NCBI GenBank assembly: GCA_035079385.1
Contig: JAVHKY010000004.1
Span: forward strand, 17,763,001 to 17,827,000
Length of the DNA: 64,000 nt
Reading direction: 5' to 3'
DNA from: Aspidiotus rigidus
Lineage: Eukaryota > Arthropoda > Insecta > Hemiptera > Diaspididae
Both the position numbers and the translations under genes were made by a program. The notes below the pieces were generated by a model. That model worked only from the letters and a program-made list of their open reading frames with translations, ran no database searches and had not been told where the DNA came from. Shown in pieces: positions 32,312 through 42,430 of the stretch. The number at the start of each line of letters is the position of its first letter. The stretch's first letter is position 1.

Positions 32312-34845
32312 GGTCCACCAAAGAAGAGGAGAGCCGTTTACTGGTGGACCAACAAGATTGCCGAGTTAAGGAAAGAGTGCAACCGTCAGCGCCGGACATA
32401 CCAGCGTAGTAGTGGCCGCGAAGAGGCGCGGGCGGTTCCACCTGAAACCAGCTGGCTCGTAAAAGGCCGAAGAAGGCCATCAAGGACAGCAAGAGTGCTG
32501 CATGGCAAGAGCTATGTGAGATGGCCGAGGACGACCCGGTTAGAAAGCCTTATAAGATAGTGCTGAAGAAGCTAAAGGGCCTCTTAGCAATGAGCCGGAT
32601 GGAGCCGGATGTTGTGGGTCAAATCATTGATGGCTTGTTCCCACAGCAGCCACCACCAATGCTAACGCTACCAATAGTAGAAGAGGATGGTATATCCCTC
32701 CTAGGCACCGAGGAGGTGGAAGCAGCAGTCAATAGACTGCGGGGTAAGTACTGGAAGGCTCCAGTCCCGGATGAGATTCCAAATCCAGTCTGGAGCGCCA
32801 TACATTCTGTTAACCCAGCACTTTTTGTTGATACATTCAATGCGGCAATTGTTGGGGGACTGTTCCCTATGCGATGGAAGAAAGCCAGGCTAGCGTTGAT
32901 CGATAGGAAGGATAAACCACCTGGTCTACCATCCTCTTATCGCCCACTTTGTCTGCTAGACAATGTTCGGAAACTTCTAGAAAGAGTGATTGCCAATCGT
33001 TTGGAGAGCTATCTGAAGGAAAGGGATATAATATCTGATAGCCAGTATAGTTTTCAAACTGAACGCTGCACATCAGATGCTGGGATCTGACTGAAGAGGA
33101 TAGCCGAGTAAGCGATTGCTATGCGTCAGTTTTGCGCAGCCGTCACCTCGACATAAGAAATGCGTTCAATTCAATTCCATGAAAGATGATATTGGAAGCT
33201 CTTGTGGATACAGGAGTGCCTGCATACCTGCTCAGGATGATCAGCAGCTATCTTAGCTGCCGTGAAATCCAAGCAGAGACGTCTGCTGGTACAGTAAAGC
33301 GTCCTGTTACTTGTGGGGTGCCGCAGGGGTCAGTCCTTGGGCCGCTTTTGTGGTGCGTCGCATTTAACGGAATCTTTAAGGTGAAGCTGCCACCGGGGGT
33401 TAAGCTTATCTGCTATGCGGATGACACCCTGGTGGTAGGCACCGCCGAAACAACTGTAGCGGTTGAGAGCAGGGTAAACCGGGCCCTAGAGGATGTGACG
33501 CGTTGGATCGTGTCGGACTTGCAGCAAGTAAGATGGAGGCCATTTTATTCACGATCCGTCGGAAGTTCAAGCCACCCACCTTTCGCCTGCAAGGTGTGGA
33601 AATTGAAACCAAGAAGCAAATGAAATACCTGGGCGTCTGGTTTGACTCAACGCTGAGCTTCAGGCACCATTTCCTGATGGCAGCGGAAAAGGCGGGCCGG
33701 GTAGTTGGATACCTAAGCCGCCTGATGAGGAACCTAGGAGGACCGAGAGAAGCAAGGAGAAGGATCATGATGAGCATCGCCTTGTCGATCCTCCTATATG
33801 GTGCGCCAGTATGGGCCGACTTCATGAAGATACCATACCGAAGGAGAGAGATGGTAAAGATCCAACGAAGAGCTGCGCTAAGGTGTGTTAGTGCCTACCG
33901 CACTGTCTCGACGGAGGCTCTTTGTGTATTAGCACGTTCACCACCAATGGAGCTCCTTGCTGAGGAGAGAGCGGTGGTGTTCAAAGCAAAGAAGAGAACG
34001 ACGATCACTCAAGAAGCTTTACGGGTCAAGCAGGAGGCCAGGCGCTCGTAAAGTGGAAAGCAAGAATTGCCCAGAGTGAGCCGGGTACATGGAAAACTCG
34101 TGTGCTAATACGCGACCTTGACGAGTGGATGAACCGTCACCATGGTCAGCTGAACTTTCACCTGACGCAGGTGTTGAGCGGCCATGGCTGCTTCAACAAG
34201 TACCCTCACGAGAAGTTAAGGAAAGTTGAGCAGGCAACGTATTCGCACTGTAACCAAGGACGGGATGATGGAACACAACACACCTTATTTAAGTGTGGAG
34301 GCGTGAGCGGGACGAGCTTAGTCGGTCTCTTCAAGAGGTCAGGGTAAATGAAGCGCTCGACCCGAGTAGCCTGGTACCCACCATGCTAGGTTCCGAAGAA
34401 GCATGGAACCAGGTGTCTGCATTTGCGGCCACCATCATGAAGAGGAAGATGGACCAGGAATGGAATAGGCAGATGCAGAACCACGCTATGGCCTACTCAA
34501 CACCTGTGTACCATCAACATCCAGATCTGCAGGAAGAAGAGGACCATGATCTTCCCTGAAGAAAGAAGGAGATGAAGAAACTCCAACAGTGACCTACTGT
34601 ATTGTGCATTGTGGCGGTGTTTGTTGTTGTCGAGTGTTCTTATGTTTTTGTGCGTGCCAGGGGGCACTGCAGCTTGGCAGTTGCCGTGTAGAAGAGGGGG
34701 TTCGCATAGGAGATTCCTCCTTCACTGAAGTTATACCCGAAAGGGTCGATTCCGTTGTTGGAGGAAACAATATTAAATACATACGCAACCCACACCTACT
34801 CGATCATGGATGACGGGCGGTGCTGCACATGCGACACACAAGCGA
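32312..34845 (+). mobile_element. R1-clade LINE, 5'-truncated, inserted in a PLE
   Basis: The 17-bp target duplication ATTATACCCTTCCATAA is present at 32295-32311 and 34846-34862, and the PLE reading continues across it. The insert has the end of the endonuclease-RT linker, the RT, the C-terminal domain and a 3' UTR of about 285 bp. The 3' end carries no obvious poly(A). R1-clade LINEs often target rDNA; this one sits in another retroelement, so its lineage is not strictly site-specific. Confidence 0.9.
32330..34559 (+). pseudogene. R1-clade LINE reverse transcriptase and C-terminal domain
   Basis: Read across frames: a linker with AELRKECNRQRRTYQR, then the RT with SYRPLCLLDNVRKLLERVI, L-D-I-R-N-A-F-N-S-I-P, GVPQGSVLGPLLW, the catalytic C-Y-A-D-D-T-L-V-V, and the thumb region MKYLGVWFDSTLSF. 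The C-terminal domain has G-H-G-C-F-N-K-Y and a zinc-knuckle-like end. Lesions: frame shifts near 32480, 33090 and 33530, a stop at 33180-33182 after N-S-I-P, a stop near 34050, and loss of about 7 bp near 34290 that disrupts the knuckle (the copy at 52795-53352 keeps those bases). The protein would have carried out target-primed reverse transcription. Confidence 0.88.
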
Positions 34846-35649
34846 ATTATACCCTTCCATAAAATTTACCTTGGAAGTTGGTGGCTCTACGATCAACTTT
34901 TTGGATTTGTCGGTCTCAGTTAGAGATGGGATCCATAAGTTTGGAATATACAGAAAAGATACTACGACCTATGTTTTAGTCCGTGGAGCGTCATTCTGTC
35001 CACAGATTGACTCGCTTTCCTTTGAGTCAGGCTGCTTTCAAAAAAGTGTTGGCGACTATAAAACACCTGGCTAGAGTGAATGGTGTCAATGTTGATGTTG
35101 AGGCGATGGTTCGGAGGAAAATTACGAGGAAAAGCCTTGAATCCACCGCCTCCCTCCCCCGATACATGATCCATGATCGGAGATTGCGTTGGATCAGTCT
35201 TACTTTTCTAGGGAGGTTCTGTATCGAATCGGGTCCGGCCCTTCGCCCGTTCGGTTTCAGACGGCCCATTACAACTCCACTACCGTCAAAGGCTTGTTCG
35301 TTAAGTTAAAGGACCATATACCTGCGGATGAAAGGAATGGTGTCTATAAATTCGAATGCAGGGATTGTACAGGTTTTTATATTGGTGAAACCGGCCGCCA
35401 GATGAAGGTGAGATAAGACGACCCGATGGCCTGGAAAAAGGGACGTTTGGGAGAATCAGCATTTGCCGATCACTCGATCAACAGCGGTCACAGCTTTTGT
35501 GAGGGATCCGCAAGTCTCCTCCATGAGGAGAATTCATACTTTAAACGGATTGCCCTCGAGCACATAGAAATAGTTCGTCATCTCAATACAGACGGCTTGA
35601 TTGAACTCGTCTATGACTCACATTATGAACCCTCGTTTGATCAACCTTA
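34846..35649 (+). pseudogene. Penelope-like RT end and GIY-YIG endonuclease, family A copy 2, right part
   Basis: Continues from 32311 with Y-P-S-I-K-F-T-L-E-V-G-G and F-G-I-Y-R-K-D, shifts frame near 34995, continues HLARVNGVNVDVEAMVRRK and R-W-I-S-L-T-F-L-G, shifts again near 35260, then reads ERNGVYKFECRDCTGFYIGE and RQMKVR followed by a stop at 35414. The rest (LGESAFADHSINSGHSFCEG ... L-I-E-L-V-Y) ends at 35647-35649. A segment with I-T-V-L-N-S-Y-I-P-E-D is deleted relative to the intact copy. Not functional. Confidence 0.85.
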
Positions 35650-35836
35650 ATGATCCGAGGTTTCTTCTCCGTTCTTGTCAGTTGCTTTCGTTTCGATCCC
35701 GATGATCGTTTATTAACTGAAAGCGCTCGGCTTAATTTTTTTTCTGCGGTCATTGTAATTTTTACTCCTCTTCGAAGTATTCCTTTCTCGTCATTATGGA
35801 CAACCGTAATTTGGAGGAACGAATCTGTTTAACTTG
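35650..35836 (+). mobile_element. PLE 3' UTR with tail into next-copy 5' end
   Basis: The 3' UTR follows the stop and contains the hammerhead-like block (35699-35731). It ends in TTCGAAGTATTCCTTTC and then ATG at 35796 with M-D-N-R-N-L-E-E-R-I, the first codons of family A. The match stops near 35836. This 3'-UTR-plus-5'-start tail is the same junction as at the left window edge and at 9323-9384. Confidence 0.75.
35699..35731 (+). ncRNA. Hammerhead-like core in PLE 3' UTR
   Basis: CGATGATCGTTTATTAACTG followed by AAAGCGCTCGG. The hairpin and GAAA boxes are partly degraded (CTGAAAG rather than CCGAAAG) in this decayed copy. Confidence 0.35.
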
Positions 35837-37904
35837 TGGAGAATTTCCATTCGAGAATATTATAGTTGTAAATTTTACAACTTGAACAGCGAAGATTTTT
35901 AATTTTACCTTTACAGTAACTAATTATACTATTTTATAAACACTAAACTGTACTAATGAGAGTCCCAACCGAATTGAAAGACGTACGTTGGCCATTCACT
36001 CCTTTTCAAAATGTAGTTTGTCGTACTCAACGGGCGACTCGTGTGCACGGAAATCAAAACTTGCCGATTGTTCTAAACTTTCGAGAGTACTTTAAAAGTA
36101 CGTGGTCCGGATGAATGAGTGAATGCTACGAGGACATTGCTGGAAACTGAATTGTCTTCAAAATCTAGTTTTACGTATTATAAATCAATGACGTTTGGCT
36201 CTATGACAAGATTTGTTATTTATAATCGGGTACATTAATTGAATTATTGTCCTACAATTAATTAAAGACCGCACGAGAGCGCAATTATACATTTCCCAAA
36301 GTACGAGTTTCAAAACGAAAAAAGGTTTCACCTCAAATGTCCTTCGTAATGTCTACACTGTTATTATTAGAGAGGAAGCTCGAAAGTCTGCGACTCTCAA
36401 TGGGCATTTCATGTAAATTTTGAGTAATTGCTGTAGTCATGTACGGACCTTCGGACGACCTTTCGCGCTGATGTCGTCATTATTTACCACGCATATGGGC
36501 TGGAGGCAGTGCGTGTTCGGCGGTTTTTGGTTTTTAGGGTAAAAAAGTATCGGAACGAACACCGCTCAAAACAAAAAGGAAGGAAAAGTTTTCTACAGCT
36601 CGTACTTCCACATGTTGATTCGCGGTAAATCCGGAAAGTTTACTAAGAAAAATTTTTTAGATCGCTTTAAAAGTAAGCCACGGAAAGACCCAGGGATGTA
36701 GAAGTTGAAAGTATCTTTTTTTTTATTTAGATCGTAAACTTTCATCTTATCACGCTTCTCTATTTATCAGCTCTTATACAAAAGTTGATAAACACATTAT
36801 TCTCTTCTTTTAGTCACACGTTTTTGTTCTCAAGATTAAATACCTTTAGTATAGTGATCCAGTTGTAAGAAAGTATTCGAGAATCGATATCTATATATAC
36901 GACATTATCTGGAACTTTCACTTGCAATTGAAATATTAATAAAGCTGTCGAGGAGTGTCGGAAAATTAGGTGGAATAATTTACGAAGAAGGTATATGTAT
37001 AAGGTCGCGTTTTCTCGCATCGTAGCGGCTCCATAGATTCTACGTCTAAGTCAATAATGTGCCCCTAGTAGCGTATATATGACCGTGGAAGAAGAGATTC
37101 TTTTTATAGGTTTGACCTACAACATGACATTATCTTTTGCGATGCGAGGAACATTTTTCTTGCGACGTCGTACACACATCGTGAGTGAAATAATTTTTTA
37201 GAAAAAATTATATAGACCGACGCGACGTAATGAACGATGGTATAGAAAATTTATGGCGAAGCACGTATTTCGACTGAAGCTCGACGAGCCTCTTCGATTG
37301 TTAATTTTTCGGCATCTACGATGTAGCAACTTGGGTCACGAACGAAAATTCGAATTCATCATTTTAATCGTGACGTGAGGATAAATAGTGCGAAAATTTT
37401 GAATCTTTATAACGTGTCAAGCTGACTGCGACTTTGGCCTCAGTTTGAGCACGTGGGAGGATAAGCCAAAGAGAGAGTACAAAATGAGAGAGGAAATTGC
37501 TCGCTTTATGGTGTGAATTTTTTCTCTGGTTCTCTTGACATGCTCGTTTTCTCCAAGGTGGGCTGCTGAATGTTCTCCTACACTAAGGAAGGGCTGGACG
37601 TATACTGATGGAGAACCGTGCCTATTTATTTTTATAGAAAAAACAACGGCTTTCTTAACGAAGTTAAACGAGGAACGCACGGAACCTATTGTATGAGTCA
37701 AATTGAATTTGGTTTCGAGCTGTTTTATGTTGGACGGCGGACGGCGCACGGCAAATTTCTTAAAAAGACCCCCATAGAACAGGTTCCCTGTTTAAAAAAA
37801 AAGTGTCAAGACAGAGAGACCTATGTGTATAATCCCTGGTTATTTATGATTGCTTCCTACATTCCGATGTAATACCTCGATTATATCGATTTATTCTGTA
37901 TATC
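35837..37904. other. No gene recognised
   Basis: AT-rich sequence with short frames only; a 110-codon minus-strand frame at 37417-37749 shows no motif. Positions 37730-37795 resemble the 'ggacggcgcacg' part of the dispersed repeat at 28440. Confidence 0.45.
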
Positions 37905-38076
37905 AGGCCAACTTTTTTGTAATTTTTTTGTTTTCAACTGTCGTAAAGAAGAATAAGAATAATATATGTCCTACAAGTATGACCAAACCCTAACTCTCCT
38001 GAATGATCCAACTTTAATTTTTCAAAAGTCAAAAGCTGAGATAAACACAAACTAGAGGATAGATATCTACCCTGAA
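37905..38076 (+). repeat. Dispersed ~98-bp-unit repeat, copy 1
   Basis: The phrase 'TTTCAACTGTCGTAAAGAAG', then 'CTACAAGTATGACCAAACC', 'GATCCAACTTTAATTTTTC', 'AAAAGCTGAGATAAACACAA' recurs at 42105-42245 with few changes. It ends abruptly at 'ATAGATATCT' where the 38077 direct repeat begins. Confidence 0.65.
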
Positions 38077-38295
38077 GTCCGCCTCAGGGGGTTGACCACA
38101 CAGGTCTCTACCACACAGGTCCAGGCCTTAGCTAAGGGCCAATTCGTCAAGGGAGCCCTCGGCTCCTCTTGACCACAATGCGACAAGACTTGCATTACCT
38201 TAAACACCCATGGGTCAGCGCATTCCTTCGGCTGCCCTGAGTCTCAGGTCCTACCTTTTGCACTGCCCTGAAACACGATATACCATTTCCCTAGG
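38077..38295 (+). repeat. Direct repeat, copy 1 (of 38077, 39135 and 39700)
   Basis: Begins ACCCTGAAGTCCGCCTCAGG and ends AACACGATATACCATT. It is nearly identical to 39770-39987 over about 215 bp. It flanks the zinc-finger-like ORF on the left. No TG...CA ends, primer-binding site or polypurine tract were seen, so it is not a confident LTR. Confidence 0.75.
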
Positions 38296-38681
38296 ACCAC
38301 AGACGTCTGCATACTTTACAACAGTAGACACTCTTGTGAGTTGTACCAATCAATGATCCCGAGCTCTATTTAGCATTCACCTTACTCGGCCTTTACATTC
38401 AACCCTATTGCGCGTGCCGCAGGATGTAATACTAAACTAATTATATCTAAATCGTCCCTAACTGCAAGTAGACGTGTGTAAACTACAAATATACTCAGTG
38501 AACCAACTCACCAATACAATATCAATAGCTCGATACGTATAAATACGACTAGCAGATTTACATCCATGCTCATACCAATACTCGGACACCACCGATAAGA
38601 GTACTTCCTCGGAAATATATCTCAAATAATTGAATCTTAATTACAAATACACCTCCATCAATATACAAACTAACTTTACTT

Positions 38682-39074
38682 ATGTGTTTTAGATCCTGCC
38701 CTGGGACTGATTTAGAGTGCAAAAAATTTAAAGATTGGCCCTTCAAAGAGCTGGCGGAACATGTGTACAGCTATCATCACAAAGGCGAGAGGCCGGTGAT
38801 AAAAAAAAATGGTGAAAAGATGAAGATCCTAATATGCCCATATTATATTACAGACGACAAAAAGTACATAGAATGCCCTCATGGCTTTTTTTACTATCGC
38901 GATTGGGCGGAGCATAAAAAAGGGACCAGAAAAGAAGATCCAATGCATGGAGCCCTAGAGAACAGGACAAAGATCCTACCACCAAAGATAAGCCGCTGCC
39001 CCTACCAATGTTTCTTCGAAGTAGAAAGTGAAATTTATGAACTTCACAGGAATATAGACCACCCCTTTCCTTAG
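38682..39074 (+). CDS. Small protein with three C2H2-like fingers, unrecognised
   Basis: A 130-codon ORF with three cysteine/histidine modules of similar layout. They are C-P-G-T-D-L-E-C followed about 13 residues later by H...H-H (residues 5-32), C-P-Y-Y-I-T-D-D-K-K-Y-I-E-C with H at the end of R-D-W-A-E-H (about 52-77), and C-P-Y-Q-C with L-H-R-N-I-D-H (about 106-127). The repeat of C...C...H...H at even spacing argues for a real zinc-binding protein, perhaps a nucleic-acid binder. It sits between direct repeats (38077-38295 and 39135-39310). It may be one exon of a larger gene or the cargo of an unclassified mobile element. I do not recognise a family. Confidence 0.5.
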   Translation: MCFRSCPGTDLECKKFKDWPFKELAEHVYSYHHKGERPVIKKNGEKMKILICPYYITDDKKYIECPHGFFYYRDWAEHKKGTRKEDPMHGALENRTKILPPKISRCPYQCFFEVESEIYELHRNIDHPFP

Positions 39075-39134
39075 AGCCTTTGAACGAAGGCATTTCTCCA
39101 ATATCGCGATCCGTTCTTCTAGTACTTACTTCAT

Positions 39135-39310
39135 TGGGCAGGGGCCTCTCATTTTGGGCCGCCTCACCCTCAGGAGACCCATCGGGTGGTGACCCCTTCC
39201 CTACCCTGAAGTCCGCCTCAGGGGGTTGACCACACAGGTCTCTACCACACAGGTCCAGGCCTTAGCTAAGGGCCAATTCGTCAAGGGAGCCCTCGGCTCC
39301 ACTAAGTGTA
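39135..39310 (+). repeat. Direct repeat, copy 2
   Basis: GGGCCTCTCATTTTGGGCCG through GAGCCCTCGGCTCC, nearly identical to 39700-39865. Its right half matches the start of copy 1. It diverges after 'GGCTCC' where the other two continue 'TCTTGACCACAA'. Confidence 0.75.
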
Positions 39311-39699
39311 GATTCGTCGAAGTCCCTTTCTTCTTGATGGCTCTTGACTCTATATTTTATCAGAGCAAGAGCCCATTGAAGAGGAGCGACTGGGGGGAGG
39401 GGGTCGGGAATCCAACGTCGGAAGAATCAATAATAAGAAGTTTACCAAAGTGTAACACAAATGAACGTGACCAAATGCATCTAGTTGATACACAAAGAGC
39501 ATTGTTGTATCTCGTACATGTCTCTTGGGTCGTGTGATCCCATCTCTAACTGCGCTAATACAAAATTTGTGCCTATTTTTTCTTATAATCCCTTCTCTTC
39601 TTACAGTCGCAGTAGAAGAAGATACAGTATTTGTGCGACAGGACCCTGTGACACCTCACTACTGGTACCTCCTCTACCTGACCAGAAGGTGCCCATCAG

Positions 39700-39987
39700 G
39701 TACCTGGGCCTCTCATTTTGGGCCGCCTCACCCTCAGGAGACCCATCGGGTGGTGACCCCTTCCCTACCCTGAAGTCCGCCTCAGGGGGTTGACCACACA
39801 GGTCTCTACCACACAGGTCCAGGCCTTAGCTAAGGGCCAATTCGTCAAGGGAGCCCTCGGCTCCTCTTGACCACAACGCGACAAGACTTGCATTACCTTA
39901 AACACCCATGGGTCAGCGCATTCCCTCGGCTGCCCTGAGTCTCAGGTCCTACCTTTTGCACTGCCCTGAAACACGATATACCATTGT
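39700..39987 (+). repeat. Direct repeat, copy 3 (longest)
   Basis: Contains the complete sequence found in parts at the other two sites: the 'GGGCCTCTCATTTTGGG' block as in copy 2, followed by the 'TTGACCACAACGCGACAAG' block as in copy 1. Copies 1 and 2 therefore look like incomplete versions of the same ~290-bp unit. Confidence 0.75.
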
Positions 39988-40235
39988 ATTCTCAATCTTT
40001 CAAAATTTGTTAGTCGATGTGCAAGCGTATCGTTTGTTGTACTCACGAATTCAAATGATTATTCGAATATATTTTTCGAATAAGTATTTTCTCTCGCGCG
40101 TCAACTGTTCTTTTCATGTTGCTTTCATCTTCGTTCGTAACGAACGCGTACTCTACGCGAACTACCCCCAAAAGTAGAAAATACTCCTACCACCGTCCTC
40201 ACGTGATCGCGCCGAGATCGCGCCCAAAAACACCC

Positions 40236-40244
40236 TATAAAATA
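40236..40244 (+). promoter_or_regulatory. TATA box upstream of the satellite
   Basis: TATAAAATA lies in a locally GC-rich stretch, and 'TTTTCATCACTTT' about 30 bp downstream is a reasonable initiator. Upstream, 40201-40225 holds the palindromic 'GATCGCGCCGAGATCGCG'. The position relative to the satellite and the downstream AATAAA suggests a transcribed unit; this is inference. Confidence 0.45.
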
Positions 40245-40382
40245 GGCTCCGCGAGCCACTTTTCATCACTTTCTCTTTCGGCTTCACCCAGCTTACTCTC
40301 CTGCTTTCCTGCTAGCTCTCTCGCTTCTCTCCTTGCCTTCTTTCTTTATTTTCATAGCTTCTTTCCACAACCTCTTCGGACT

Positions 40383-41510
40383 GTTCGCCGCGGTGCCCGC
40401 GGGTATAGTCTCCTCATTCTCGACTTACTCGGCTTCCTCAGCTTCCCTCGCTTTCTTCTCGCTTACCTAGCCCTTCGGGTTATTCTCCGCGGTGTCCGCG
40501 GGTTTAGCTTTCTTATCTTCTCCGAACTTCCTCCTGTTGCTCGCCGCGGTGTCCGCGGGTACAACAGCGTATCCTCTCGGTTAGCCTCCGCGGTATCCGC
40601 GGGACTGATCTGTTCACTTCTTCAAACTTCCTCCTGTTGCTCGCCGCGGTGTCCGCGGGTACAACAGCGTATCCTCTTGATTAGCCTCCGCGGTGCCCGC
40701 GGGACTGATCTACTAACATCTTCGAACTTCCTCCTGTTGCTCGCCGCGGTGTCCGCGGGTACAACAGCGTATCCTCTTGATTAGCCTCCGCGGTGCCCGC
40801 GGGACTGATCTACTAACATCTTCGAACTTCCTCCTGTTGCTCGCCGCGGTGTCCGCGGGTACAACAGCGTATCCTCTTGATTAGCCTCCGCGGTGCCCGC
40901 GGGACTGATCTACTAACATCTTCGAACTTCCTCCTGTTGCTCGCCGCGGTGTCCGCGGGTACAACAGCGTATCCTCTTGATTAGCCTCCGCGGTGCCCGC
41001 GGGACTGATCTACTAACATCTTCGAACTTCCTCCTGTTGCTCGCCGCGGTGTCCGCGGGTACAACAGCGTATCCTCTTGATTAGCCTCCGCGGTGCCCGC
41101 GGGACTGATCTACTAACATCTTCGAACTTCCTCCTGTTGCTCGCCGCGGTGTCCGCGGGTACAACAGCGTATCCTCTTGATTAGCCTCCGCGGTGCCCGC
41201 GGGACTGATCTACTAACATCTTCGAACTTCCTCCTGTTGCTCGCCGCGGTGTCCGCGGGTACAACAGCGTATCCTCTTGATTAGCCTCCGCGGTGCCCGC
41301 GGGACTGATCTACTAACATCTCCAAACTTCCTTCTGTTGCTCGCCGCGGTGTCCGCGGGTACAACAGTACTTCTTCTTGGTTAGCCTCCGCGGTGTCCGC
41401 GGGACTGAACTGCTCATCTTCTCCGAACTTCCTCCTGTTGCTCGCCGCGGTGTCCGCGGGTACAACAGTGCTTCCTCTTGATTAGCCTCCGCGGTGACCG
41501 CGGGACTGGT
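40383..41510 (+). repeat. 100-bp satellite with paired CCGCGG sites
   Basis: About ten units of exactly 100 bp run from roughly 40530 to 41510, preceded by looser half-units from 40383. Each unit has two GC-rich boxes, CCGCGGTGTCCGCGGG and CCGCGGTGCCCGCGGG, about 50 bp apart, so the array is also a 50-bp half-repeat. Central copies (about 40620-41320) are virtually identical, while both edges are diverged, as expected for unequal crossing-over. Open frames that cross it on either strand are by-products of a 100-bp period. Confidence 0.93.
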
Positions 41511-41624
41511 CTTCTCTTCCCCCCTCAACTTTGCAGCACCGGCCGATCACTCTCCAGCTTTCTTTAATTCCAGTCAACCGTTCTTCTCCCTCTCTCTTTC
41601 ACTCATTTGTTGTCGTATTATCGA

Positions 41625-41630
41625 AATAAA
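41625..41630 (+). terminator. Candidate polyadenylation signal
   Basis: AATAAA, about 115 bp past the end of the satellite and 1.4 kb past the TATA box, followed by 'CGTACATTGCTATACACC'. Single hexamers are common in AT-rich DNA; the placement is what makes this one notable. Confidence 0.35.
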
Positions 41631-41862
41631 CGTACATTGCTATACACCGAAAGAGACTTTTTTCTTTATAATGTCGCGTAACGCCGATCCTCCGCCCGAG
41701 GCGTTCAGGAGCCTTCGGAGCCGACAGGTTCCTATTTCCTTTACATCGTGGCGTACGGACCGCCGTGCGCAACACGTTGTACTTATTTTTAAAACGAACA
41801 TTGCTTGTACATGTATTGTAATTATTCACGAGAAAAAAAAGTTGAATTTTTTGTTGACTGAA

Positions 41863-42022
41863 TTGCTTTGTATGAGTTCTCGTTGTAACTGAAAAAAAAA
41901 AAAAAACTGGATAGAGCGAGCCCTCGTTGTAACTGGATTCGGATAGTGCGAGCATCGGTTAGAACGAGCAAATCTCCCGGTCCCTTGACGCTCGTTGTAA
42001 GTGATTTCTACTATTATTGTAG
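41863..42022 (-). mobile_element. Pogo/Tigger-type terminal remnant
   Basis: Read on the minus strand: 'TAGAAATCACTTACAACGAG', 'GGGACCGGGAGATTTGCTCG', then two 'CAGTTACAACGAG' motifs. The layout (CAGT-x-x-A-A, repeated 'acgag' words, a GACCGGGAGA block) is that of Tigger ends. No transposase is nearby. Confidence 0.4.
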
Positions 42023-42084
42023 AGTAAAAATGTGACTCTTCATATTAAATTTGCTGCATTATGACTTTTCAAATATTTGCTAAA

Positions 42085-42430
42085 CCTAACTTTTTTTGTA
42101 ATTATTTTTTATTTCAACCGTTGTAAAGAAGAATAAGAAAAACATCTCCTACAAGTATGACCAAACCTTAAATCTCCTCATTGATCCAACTTTAATTTTC
42201 CAAAAGTCAAAAGCCGAGATAAACACAAATTAGATGATAGGTATCTTCCACAAGTACAACGAAGCCTGAATTCTCATGATCGTTTCAAGCTGAATTTTTC
42301 CAAAAACTATAAGCCGGATAAACACAAACTGGAAAATAAGTATTGTGTACATGCATGACAAAGCCTCAATTCTCCTGATTGTTTCAAGCTGAATTTTCTT
42401 AAGCCATAAGCCAAGATGAACACAAGATAA
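42085..42430 (+). repeat. Dispersed ~98-bp-unit repeat, copy 2, with three units
   Basis: The left part matches 37905-38076. It then contains three tandem units of about 98 bp beginning near 42150, 42248 and 42345, each with 'acaagtatgaccaaacc', 'AAGCTGAATTTTTCC' and 'AAGCCGGATAAACACAA'-type phrases. No coding frame. Confidence 0.65.

Noticed and set aside
38077..39987. LTR retrotransposon
   Set aside because: No TG...CA ends, primer-binding site, polypurine tract, gag or pol; the three repeat copies are unequal in extent.
40116..40784. 222-codon plus-strand ORF entering the satellite
   Set aside because: Its second half is the translated 50/100-bp repeat (R-R-G-V-R-G-Y type words); a period not divisible by three makes the frame drift, and no domain is visible.
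40383..41510. CRISPR array
   Set aside because: The whole 100-bp unit is repeated with no variable spacers, and the genome is eukaryotic.
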